Shown here in pieces: positions 1 to 11,853 of a stretch of 29,226 nucleotides of DNA (position 1 is its first letter; the number at the start of each line of letters is the position of its first letter). The DNA lies in contig BMAT01005907.1 in NCBI GenBank assembly GCA_019649035.1, positions 296,594 to 325,819 on the forward strand, written 5' to 3'. The position numbers and the translations under genes are program-made. The DNA is from Elysia marginata (lineage: Eukaryota > Mollusca > Gastropoda > Plakobranchidae). A model generated the notes under the pieces. The model did no database searches. It was not told the DNA's origin and worked only from the letters and a program-made list of their open reading frames with translations.

Positions 1-213
1 TCTTGTTACATTTTTACGTCTTTATCCGTTTTGCTTTCTTTTGTTAGTCTTGATTTCTTTTGGGTTTTTTTCTTGTTGGTTGTTGGTTTTCGTCCTAAGT
101 TTTTTTTTCTTGCTTGACACTTTGAAGTCAGTTTAACATTTAGTCTTAATAAATTTGCTCGGTGTTCTTCAGGGGATTTTTAAATTTATCTTTGCTTAAC
201 TTCTGATCTCCAG
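1..213 (+). other. 3' end of an upstream intron
   Basis: T-rich sequence with no coding potential precedes the first recognised exon. The last 40 bases form a pyrimidine-rich stretch leading into CTCCAG, a usable splice acceptor. Nothing else was recognised. The intron start and the 5' exons, including the signal peptide, are outside the window. Confidence 0.7.
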
Positions 214-359
214 TACTGCAGGCAGCTTCCAATTACGATGAACTGCTGGGCATCGTAGTTCCTAACCCGGTTTTTCTTCCTGGAACCACCAATATCACCG
301 TCAGAGAGGGAGCAGATGTTCAGCTGCCTTGCTCCGTGCGAAATCTCGGCACTAAAAAG
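214..359 (+). CDS. Exon A: mature N-terminus and first half of Ig domain 1
   Basis: From 222 the frame reads AASNYDELLGIVVPNPVFLP and continues through NITVREGADVQLPC. This is the A to B strand of an Ig domain with the first disulfide cysteine at residue 37, ending in LGTKK at the donor AAG|GTGAGG. The sequon N-I-T is at residue 24. Two acceptors are possible: CTCCAG ending at 213 and TACTGCAG ending at 221. The first has the better pyrimidine tract and gives a phase-1 start, usual after a signal-peptide exon and matching the phase-1 borders of the other modules here. It adds Leu-Gln before AASNY. The second would start in phase 0. The exon ends in phase 0. Confidence 0.9.
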
Positions 360-3300
360 GTGAGGGTAGTTTTTCTTTTTTTGGTTTGTTTTTTTGCTTG
401 AACAATTCAACGAAAAGCATAAGAAGTTGTAGCTCAAGTTATGTCGTTCTGGTGTTAGTAATTGGTTCAAATTCGTAGCAAAAATGATAAAACACTTGAC
501 ACGCAGAGCCTAAAATGGGCCTTTAAGCTAAAAGAGAAGAAAACATGACACGCAAAGCCTAAAATGGAAGGAAAAGGGCGCCAAAAACCTAGACTAGATC
601 TAGGCCTAATTTAGACTCTAGATCGAGATAATATCTTTTATATCTATCTTCAAATCCAGGTTATCTAAATCGATTTCTTGATGTAAGTCAAATTATTAGA
701 CTCTTAATCTAAATTTTAGATCTAGATCTAACCTAAGTTCTACAGAGTTCAACAAACTGAGCGGGTGAAATTAATTTGTTCATGTGTGTTCAAAATAGGA
801 GGCAGAAGTCTTTAAAATTTGACCTCTCCTTCATTACTTATTAGTATGACTGTCTTATGTATACTGCTGGACAAAAGTTAAGGCCCTTCTTGTCATAAAA
901 TTAATAGTCAACTTTGAGGTTTTCAAAGAGATTGAGTTGAAACTGAAGAGATTTTGCTTGCTTCCGTTTTAAGCAAAACCAAATTCCGCAACAAAGGATT
1001 GTTTTTCACCAAGATTATCGGACAGGGGTGTGAGCTGCTTTCAAAACAGTCAATAAATTTTTTTGACCATTTCGGTGGCTACGGGGGTGAGTTATTTTCA
1101 TGAATTTCATACCAATCACCATAACTCGACCCCTGAACTAATAATCCTCAAGTGCCTAAAAACTGGTTAAACCTGTAGGTGGCCCTTAACTAATATTTAG
1201 TAGTTTATATCAAGGTAACATCGCTTCAAACATGGCAATGGTTTTATTACCCCTACTTGAGACTTTAATTTGGCCTATTTGCGTGAAAGTTAATTAAGAA
1301 CTTGATTCGTGGTTTCCTCAAATCTGTAAGTGACACTTGGCATCTCGTGTTCTTAGCTCTTCAGTTATCACATGGTGAGAGGCAATGATGTCCTAACTTA
1401 CGTGACTTTGATTTATAAAGCAATCAGAGACAAGGCCCGACTTATGCATTGCCAAATAGAGTCATTTATTTATACTCTTATGGAATTGATCTTTGAATCT
1501 TTCAGTAAAAAGGCATGTATTCGTCTTCCTTAAGTAAATTATGAAAGACATCATCAGACAACACACTATGGCTTTGTTTCAAGCCCATGGTCTGCATCAT
1601 CGGATACCGTAGTGCAATGTTCTTCTAAAGTAGTTTATAAGTGTGCACTCGGCGATGCCACCTGATTATGTATAAAAATGGTTTTGACCTAAATCTACGT
1701 CACAACTTGAGGAAAAAACAACCTCCTCCGTCTTCCATCTTGCAGATTGCGCATCAATCGTTGGTGTAGATCGAAAGGAAAAAAAATATTACGCATTTAG
1801 AATAAAACGCTTTTAGACCACTTTCAATACAAAATCTCTCACGAATAGGTAGATTTAGGTCAAAACCATTGCCCTTTATGCGTTAGGTATGGGATGAACT
1901 CCGATGTCGTCCATAGGCGGTATTACTCTTGGAAAGGGGCTTTCTCACCGACAAACCCCACGTGAAGCTTAAGCTACTTTTAATAAGCCGCCATTAGAGT
2001 CATAGTAAAAAGTTCTTCTGGCAATTCAATTAACAATAAACGTCATTCCGGTGATTGTGTTTTCGACTTAAATTGAAATGGGGGTTTATTCGATTAAAGT
2101 CTAAATTACGACAATCGGTATGATGTTTATTGATAATTAATTTTGAAGTGTTTAAAAACGTTTACTACAACTTTGAAGAGTCGAACACACAATTCGGAAA
2201 ACATTTAAACTAGAAATGTACGTATTTCACGCTTTACTCTGCGCCATTGATTTTTTAACTTTTTTTCATGTAAGCTTAATTTTTAGGACCCATTTTACAC
2301 ACTTTGAAAAAAAAGGTGGACGTGAGAACACTCAAAATTAAATTGTAGTTTCGCAGCCTTTCCATTATTTGTTTTTGGTGGGGATTTTTTTTATTCTGAT
2401 CTCTAGATCTACAATTCACATGAGGCATACCTCAAATGTTATCGTTTGTTCTCTGTGTTTGTGGTTTATGGTTAAGTTTTGGTGTGCTTTCGGATATAAA
2501 ATGTTGTCTTTGGTGCGATTTGGATCTTCCCGTTCAAGTAAGCGAGTCGCATAGAGAGGCTAAGCAACAACCTTCGCCATGAAACTCCTTTTATGAGGAG
2601 CGTAGTGGCGACATGGTTTAAGCTATGTTTCTCTAAGTGGCAACGCGGTGGGTGCCGAAGCATCTATAAGTCGAAGGTTCGAATCATACTAAAGGCAGAT
2701 ATTTCGGGCACTAGAGACCTTTAGCACACGCACCGTGTCTGACTACGCGTACGTGAAAATCGGGAAAGCAGATCAAGGAAACTATAAAAATAATGAAACC
2801 AGTTTCTAAAAATAGACCCACAGACGTTCCCGTCATGCTCACGCGTTGGCTGCTTAAAGTCTGTATTTTCAATAAAAAGCCTACTTCTCACCACTGCTAA
2901 TTTCATACCTTTAAAATCTTTCAATCATTTGTACAATTTAGGTGAGATATAGATCTAAAATCTAGATTTATTGTATAAAATTCACTTAGATCTAAGAAAA
3001 AGATAAGATTGGACAAATTTCTTTTGATCCTAACATGGGAGATTCATATTTACACAATTGTCAGACAAACAACCTTAAAATGTTTCATCGTAATTGTTAA
3101 ATACAACCCAGTAAGTATATTTGAAAAAGACATAACAGTTAAACATATCTTTAATGTATATTATGGAAACTGCAGCTGAAGATTTAACTAATTTAACTAA
3201 AGCTGGGCCCCAAAAAATTACTTAAATTATCATATTTGCACAATACTTATCAGTGTGTAAAACAGTTTCAAATTTCAAATTGTAATCATGTAGTTGAAAG

Positions 3301-6300
3301 GGTTAAAACCAATAATCTGTATGTAGAGCTAGATCTAAAAGACTTCTTGATCGACAGTCTCGATTAGGCTAGGTTAAGCTCATGTTTTTGGCGCCACTTT
3401 TTTCAGTTTAAGGCTTTACGACGTTCGTGTTCACTTGCGTTTTAGCTTAAGGGCATTTAAGCTCTGCGTGTCAAGTTTTCTTCCATTTTTTAAATTAAGG
3501 CTCTTTTCAGGATAATTGTGCAGTATTGATTTTTTTCCAATCAGACACGCACTAGCAGGTGAATCTGTGTTGTTGTTTAGTTCTGTCTTAGTTATAAAAC
3601 CTGAAAACATCTAGGTGATTCACTGCGGAATATGTGCACTGCCCAAATAAAAGTTGTGTTCCCCACTGACTTCAAATATGAACAAGGGAGGAATTTTCCG
3701 GACGTAGATGAATAAATCATTGAGAATCGAAATAGAGTAAAATTGAGACACTTTGACAGAATATCAATTATCATGTAGTTTTAGCGTAGGTTCACCAGAC
3801 ATAAAAATGCGATACAATTCTCAGGCTGATATCAAAGGTTTTGCATAGATTGGTAAGTCTGGCAAGCTAAGGATGTTTGTTCCCTTTAGTAGTCTTTCAT
3901 GGTTCTCATCGCGTGCCAATCAAACGTCAAGGCTTGATTGATGAGCGTAGTCTAACAACACACGATTATGATTATCAAACTCGAGTCTCGACATCTTAAT
4001 TTGCCCGATTTAAGGACCTTTAGCTGTGGAAATTCGACTTTTGGTGGCAAAGATTTACTGCATGGCAATATGAAATGAACATGTGAACTTATTGGCGGTT
4101 TCATCATACATGTTCAATTAATTTGGCTTTCTTTATGGTCGGTCTAGGTAACCAGTGAGTCAAAATATTTTAAATAAGAAGGGAAAATAATCTCAAAGTT
4201 TATATAATTTGTTATTTATCTGTTAATAATATCATGCATGGTATACACTGAACCCTGTGATGGTATAGAACGCATGGATTATATAGCAGCTTCATGTTTT
4301 AAAGATTCGATGTAATAGATTGTTGCTGTATCATTAGGTTTAAAGGAAGCCTTAGCATATATATATATTAAACATATGCCCATATTATGCTCTTTTACAT
4401 ATTAAAATATTAGCATTTTTCCTTAATGGCGTTGATAAGAGTTTCCTGCATTTTGTGTGTTTTCTGATCGATTGGATACATATGAAGTAAGCTGTCTCTT
4501 TATCATGCGTATCGATTACGGGACGAAAAAGTCGACCGAAAAAGAAGGTTATAATTTTTCTCCGCAGACTGCAGATTTTGCGACTAAAACGAATGGTGTT
4601 AAACCACCTTTCATCTAGACGACCAAAACACAATAGAGTTCTAGTGAGGCCCGTGGTAGTTCTCAGAAACTAGCATTCTACAAACAATACAGAAAGAACT
4701 GATACACAATAAATTGTATTAACCCTTTATGGGAATTGAAAAAAAAACTGTAAAAAAGTACACACAGTCATCTAACATTTTGACAAGGTTTCTAAAACAA
4801 CCTATGAAAGTTTATGTTGGATAACATTTTAGTGGGTGTAGTTTTAGGTCTAGATTAGGTCCAGAAATAAATGTTGCATTCTCATATCTAGATCTAGAGT
4901 TCTAGATGAAACACCTAATCTAGATGAAAACCTTGCAGGAGATTTTGTATTAGAGTTTAGATCTACATCTAGCTGTGTCTAGGTTGGATTTGTTACTTCT
5001 TCAATTCAATTTTAATCGTGCTCTTTTCTAGATAAAGACTAATTTTTAGATTCATTCAATTTAAAGTTTTAATGTAGAAGCGATTGGGCCAGATTATCTT
5101 TGACGCTTAGATTTGGCCAAGAGAGTCGCTGTTGAGATTGCATCGGAAGTGCTTTTCAGTTCCGATTTTTTTTTTCAATTTAGCACAAAACAGACGGCAA
5201 CAGTCGGAAACGTCGCGATGAGAACTTTTTTTCAGTTTCTTTGAGTTTCTAATTTATCGGTTTTGGGTCATTTGCTACTAAACATTGCTTTTTCAACAAA
5301 AAAAATAACAATCCCATGCAAATCGTCACCTAAAATTACACGTACATGGGAAATTTTCAGAATTGTAAGTTGTGCGGTTTAAAAATCCATGCAATCTAAA
5401 TATTTTGGGGCTTCATTCCATTATAGTATGATTCTAATTGTTGGCTTTAACCGGGTACCCATTTTATAGATGGAGAGGGAGTTAATGCACTACCTTATGA
5501 AACCTTAATACCTAAAATTTGAGAACATTTGACCTTTCGGAATCTTTTACGAATGAGTCGTACCTATTGGTTTCACAAGAATCTGACAAGCTAGCCCCTG
5601 AGCCACCCTGTACCACATGACATGAATGGACTTAAATGAAAACAGTAAATCTAATCATACCATGTGTGTGACGGAAATACTTAGCAAAGCTTGTAAAGAA
5701 GCACAATATTAGACTTGCATGAATAGTCTTCCTTCATCTATAGTGTGCAAACAAACCTTACGAATAAACAGTGTAAGATTTTCACTCTTATGGATGGCTT
5801 TGTACTGCTGCTAGCTTCAAAAGCCATCGTTCTCATTCGTAAGGCGATGAGTTATAATGGAAGAAATGACCCAAGTCTGATGAAAAGGGTTACAAATTAT
5901 ATCCTACAACGCATACGTAAAAGTAATTATCTTTCAAAAAATTTAGCAGTGACACATTGGCCTTCTTTAGCATTTAGTTATATCGAATAAAAAATTATTA
6001 ACTCTTAGAATTTATTTCTCACAAAGTTAAAAGTTTCTTTTAACTTTGTAGTGTATAAAAAAAGTTTTAAAAAAACTAATTCCATTTGATTGTACCATCT
6101 GGAAAGACTATCTCTTTCGATGTTTTGTAATTCCAAACACAAAAGAGTTCTCAATTAGGTCAACATTAACAGACTGTCGTGGCATAAGGAGACAGAATGG
6201 GATTGGAATCAAAGGTATCAAACCTTAGACACGGGCTACGTTGCAGTCACCGTTTCATACTCTACAAAACTGCAATAATATTGATTTTCTTTAAAAAAAA

Positions 6301-6799
6301 ATAAATTCCATTTTAAGCTTCAGACGTCCCCGCATCCGGTGTTAAAGTTGTTGAAATATTTTGATCTCCGTTTCTTTTAGTACATTATCTTACCATTCAT
6401 TGTCATTTATTGTTTACTTTTACAAGGTGGCCTGGCGTCTTATTCAACAGACAGCCAGATTCAAGAAAGACAGGTTTCTTACCATCGGAAAAATGACATG
6501 GTCGGAAGACGATAACATCTCTTTAGACCATAGCAGGTGAATATTTTTTTTTCTGCCTCAGGATGTCTTGTAGGGCTTACTAATTTAGAAGTTCAGCAAT
6601 ACCTGCCTTAAAAATAGAGAAAAAACAGAATGTGAACTTGCCACTTGCAGAAAATAATTTGATTCGTATGCACTACGATTATTCTCTTATACACAGAAAA
6701 TTCTCAGTACGAATGTTACACTTGTACGTAAACCCAACATTTTACCAAACTTACTAATTTCACGAATGTAAATACTTTTAATCTTCCTCTACTACTACA

Positions 6800-6849
<50 letters not shown>

Positions 6850-9800
6850 GACTACTACAACTACTACTACTACTACTCCTGCTGTTGCTCCTGCTGCTTC
6901 TTCTGCAACTATTTGTATTTCTTCTTCTACTACAGTAGCTCCTTCTACTACTACAACTACTACTATTTCTACTACTACTGCTGCTGCTGCTGCTATTACT
7001 GTTACAACTTCTAATACCTCTGCAATACTGTGAATGCTTCTCCCATGGCTACTACAAATCTATAACTCATGCATCACCATTGCAACTTTTCTATGGTATA
7101 TCACCTGTATCAGAATCGACCGCACCATTACCATCACAATCATCTGCGCTAATCAATGTTGTTATCATCATTGTCGCTCTGGTGCTATTCATATCATCTA
7201 AAAAATGTTGTCACGTTGTAGCTTTTCTCTTTCTTTCCTCTCCATTGTTATCAGTATTAATTTTGTGTCTTTAACTTTTTTTTCCTATCGAATCTAACAA
7301 TATGGTTGATCTACAGGTCCAGAATAGACAGGTCCATCACTACCTGGAATCTTCAGATCCGACATGTCCTGCCTAAAGATGCTGGGACTTATGAATGTCA
7401 GATCACGTCACGATCAGGTCTTGCAAGACGAATCATACTGAATGTCATAGGTGAGAACATATGATTGTTACACTTCATTTAGTAAGCGACGCACTAACCT
7501 TTACGAATTCACTATTTTAATAGTGCTAGATCTATATAGTTAATTGTTTGCATCACTACGTTGCAAAACATGAGAACCACCGTAAAACTTGTGCAGTATG
7601 CCCGTAGGCTAATAATGAACTTTCTATGTTATGAAAGGAACTGCAAGTAAGGTTTGTTTATGGACTTATTTTTTTATGTCTATTCACGCATTCTTATGTC
7701 TGAAATACAAACATTTCAAGTCATATCTAAAAAATATTATGCAACACTTTGAGTGTTTAAACTTTCAAGCCCCTTTATCATTTTCAAGATTTAAAAAAAA
7801 ACAGTCTTAACATTTAAGTTTATGTTTTTTTGTTTAATTATTTTGGATTATATTCTTTTAAGCGTTATAAATATTTAATGTTATATATTGGGACCGATTT
7901 GTTTTCATTCATTGTTAAACAGTTTATCCCATGCTCCTACTGAGTTTTATCGCCTTTTATAAAACACAGGCAATGTACATGTAGCTATATTCATGCCATG
8001 TTTAAAATTTTTCGTAGCTCAAGTTTCTGATATGTTTAAGTTCTCTTGCTCTCTAAATGTGTCGGTCCTTTTTCAACAATACCAGAAAAATTTGGAAAAC
8101 AATGCAAAAATATGGCAACTATGTCACTTCTTCTTCCTTGAAAACCTAATAGATTGTTCTCAAAAGTAACAATGAGAGGTTCGGGTTGATCCATGGAAAT
8201 GCTTAAAATGTGTTGTTTTTGGGTGGGTTACACCATGGTATCCTTCAGAACTGTCGTTCTGGAGGCTCAAATCACACGCCATTATCGAATGAAATGTCAG
8301 ACTTTAGTCTTTCAAATAACGAGCAGGCTCATATAAAATATGAGGGAAAACTTGCGGTCAACCATGTTGGTGTCGAGTGATATGTAAATCCAATGAAACA
8401 ACAAACATGAAACTTTGAGACTAATAAAAAAAGGAGGGGGAGGGGGTATTCCACCGACCTGACTGGATTAGTCATTACCCCCTTGAACAAACATCTTGGG
8501 ATAAAACTGAGCTACGCCCTGCCAAATTTCCAATAATGGATCAATAAAGTGTATCATATATTATCTTAATAGTCATCAATTCGTAATAGGTGACCTGTTA
8601 CAATTTGTAAGATGTTAAAATATTCTCATTGGTCGTTACTTTAAAAGCTCGTATCAAAGGGATATACAGGTGGATAGTTATGCCCTTTTTTGCATTGTTT
8701 TCTGGCTTTTCGTTATGGTAGGATATAATAATCGTTATTAGTCCGTATACTATTTTTGGACCCATTGGTATCTTTTACCATCCGTTTTTGCTCTTGAGTT
8801 GTCAAGATTAAAGAATATTAAAAACTTTCCTCCTTTGAAATAATATTCATGATCCCGATATGTGACTGTTACTCTTATTCTGTTTGTTTCATTTTCAGGG
8901 CCTCCTATTACAAAGGAAGGTACTTGAAGTTTTTCACTTGTTTTAGTTTAAGCAATTTTTTTTTTCTTTTGCTAAAGTTTACTCTGTTTAAATTGCATGC
9001 TGAGTGTTTTCATTATGCATGCTTTTTATAACCTTTTCTTTTTTTGATTAACCTTTTTTGTATAAAATATTATATAATAGCAATTTTATTTAAAACTCCA
9101 GGCTTCAACGTTTCTATTATACTTAATAACCTCCTCTTTGTGGGTTTTTTTTTGTAATTATGTTTTGTTGTGTGTTTTTTTTTTGTTTTTGTTTTGCGCT
9201 TTCGTAAATAATAGCATGAGTCATTTTATAGCTTTAGAACCTATCACTAATATAACAAGGTGTCTGTGTTGTTTAAATGTAAGAAAGACAGCATGTAAAG
9301 ATCATTTTCATAGGGATAGTTATGATAGAATGTTTGAAAGTCTTTTTAGAATCCCCCATTAGGTATGTTTTACCAATTTCTTACGAATCATTACATTCTA
9401 TAAAAAAAACATGATTTTCCAAACTTCTTTGTCACAATTTGTATTTGGCGTTGGTATTATAATTTATTCTTGTCTTACTTTAAAAAGATTTCTTTGTTCC
9501 TGCACATATCCAGCTCAACAATATTGTTTCTATCAATTTTTGTTGTCGCATTTTTTTTCTCTTGAGTCTCTCTTAATATAATCGTTTCGCCTTAGTTCTA
9601 CAGATATATTTTGTTTATCTCCTTCTGTGTGTAATTTTGAACTTCATTGCCTCCTTTCCCTCTCCGCCATCTTTACTTTTACTTCTTGAATCTAGACTCA
9701 GGCGCGTTAGGTCTGATAGAGGTCCTACACTGCAACATGGTTACACGAACGAGTCGCATTGATCACGATGCACTAAAACATTTAAAACTTCCGACGCTGC

Positions 9801-11808
9801 CAAACCCAGCATAACGCTGGAATTACTCCATCGGACTATTTCTTGTTTTCCCATCTCAGGAAGTATCTTAAGGGCGACAATTACGACAATGATAAAGATG
9901 TAATTGCTTAATTCTGTTCCACATAATTATGTTGCTTTAGCAAAGCCATCAGACATTCTTTTCTCAAGGGGTGGACCAACTGGTCTGGCGTAGGCAACTC
10001 TGTGTCGATAGGGATGGTGACTACGTCGATAAATGAACTATATGGCAAGTAGAGGGGCTATCGCGCTTTAGACTAATGTATGATTATTTCGTGTACTTTT
10101 ACAAATAAAAAAGCATACGAAAACGGAAACTAATTTCAATTCACCCTCGTGATGACTTATTTTTACAGTGCGTATTTAACGAGGTTCTCAGCATTTTATG
10201 AAATGCACCTTATACAAAAACATCAGAAAAGCAATGACTAGATCACACCAGTACATACAAACTTAAAATATAGAGTTAGGTAGACCGCGAGAAGTCAAGT
10301 ATAATGATAACAACACTGATTATATGGACATATAAAAGCATGATTATAGAATCTCTTGTTGAAAAAGAACATTAAAAGTCTACATTATTGACCTTGAAAC
10401 TTAAAAAGAGATCACATTTTAGAACTCATCAATGCAAAATTTAGCTGAAGTACAATTTAAACAAAAATGTTTGAAGCTTTTTCGTGAAAAGTCTGATATC
10501 TTCAGATATACTACTCCAGGCTTTAGGACCAACAAAAAGAGGGTCTTCAATTCGCTTGAAGCGGGTTCTGCTCTCTCTTTTATATGGTTTTAATAATCGA
10601 TCTAAGAGTCAAGCGGGTGTATATCTTTCAAGACTTTCTGTCATACGTAGGAATGTTGTGCTTAAAAACATTTTATGAAAAATACTGGATATTTAGTTCC
10701 GAATTCGCAGCTGAATACCAGTGAAGGCGAGATAGCAGTTGGAGAGAAGCCGATCAGGTGCAGCGTAGTACAACTTTTTCTTGGTTCGCTGCAGTTATTG
10801 ATACTTAAAAAAAGATGATTATAGCTTTCCACCACCGAAGGTAGTCTCAAGATATAACACCTTTCGCTCAGCAGGCTTTTTATTACACACCAGAGCAAAT
10901 TCAACTCATATTTAAGAGCATTACTATACGGATGCCTATAATGCCCTCAAATAGTAACATTCCGTACACTTCAAGCACTGTCTATAGCCAGGTACCCATT
11001 TAAGAATAAGCGGAGTAAGTTAAGTGTGGCTAAAATGCGTTCCTATGTCTATCACAACATGAGTCGTGGTTAGGAATCGAACCGTAACCGCCAGATCGCG
11101 AGTCCAACGCACACAACCATAAGTACATAACAAAATAGAAGAAAATAATCAACTGCTCAAATTATAGTTTCTTTGTTGTTGTTTTTTGTATATTTGTTGT
11201 TGTTTGTTTTGTTGGCTTTTTAGCTATATTAACCTTATCACTTAAGTGTCATTGCGCTTTACGTTGCGTTTGATGTGTATATTGGTGGGTTTTTATTGTG
11301 ACTTTTCTTTTAAATCAATAAACCCTCTGAACCCCTTTGTCATGGCACATGTCTTTTCCTTTTCATGTTTGCCATAAGTCTTTTTAGTGACTGATACTTG
11401 TTCATTTCATCGACGTATATTTTTTTATAACTTATTTGCACATTCTTTGGTCAATTTTTGTGTATTTCAGTGCGCTTTTAAAGTTTGTTTTAATGTAAAC
11501 ACATTTTTGCTTTGTTTATTTTCTTTTTTGTAAAAGTATTCTTTTTTCATGATTTTTTATTTGCACGATTGTCTCATTGAACGATGATGCAACTTAAACT
11601 TTTTGAAACATTCATACTCTGAACAAGATCAAAGATGTGATTATATGTTTTCGTAGATAATGATGATGTTAGTAATAATAATGATAAAAAACAAAATTAA
11701 TACTAATAATATTATTTATAATATCATTAATAACAATAATGATGGTAATGATAATAACAATAATGATGCTAATGATGATAATAATAATAATAATAATAGT
11801 AATAATAA

Positions 11809-11853
<45 letters not shown>

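Larger units (their letters stand above)
360..6426 (+). other. Intron A-B, 6,067 bp, repeat-rich
   Basis: Donor GTGAGG and acceptor TTTTACAAG (a non-CAG acceptor with a good pyrimidine tract). It holds two copies of the TAGATCTAGA/GGCGCC repeat (493-829 minus, 2931-3490 plus), a 22-bp-TIR element (1677-1870), a SINE interrupted by a MITE (2602-2930), a minus-strand SINE (5446-5625), small foldbacks (5757-5847, 6021-6049) and a TAGATCTAGA-rich patch around 4845-4990. The open stretches in this intron lack splice context or domain similarity. I saw nothing recognisable in 830-1670, 1875-2600 or 3500-4840. Confidence 0.85.

Noticed and set aside
2676-2686. tRNA gene call from the B box (also at 11073, 24719 and 25492)
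   Set aside because: A and B boxes are present but acceptor, anticodon and T arms do not form a complete cloverleaf; the segments recur as SINE heads.
7080-7274. 64-residue hydrophobic open frame
   Set aside because: It lies wholly in the intron between exons B and C and has no splice sites or similarity.
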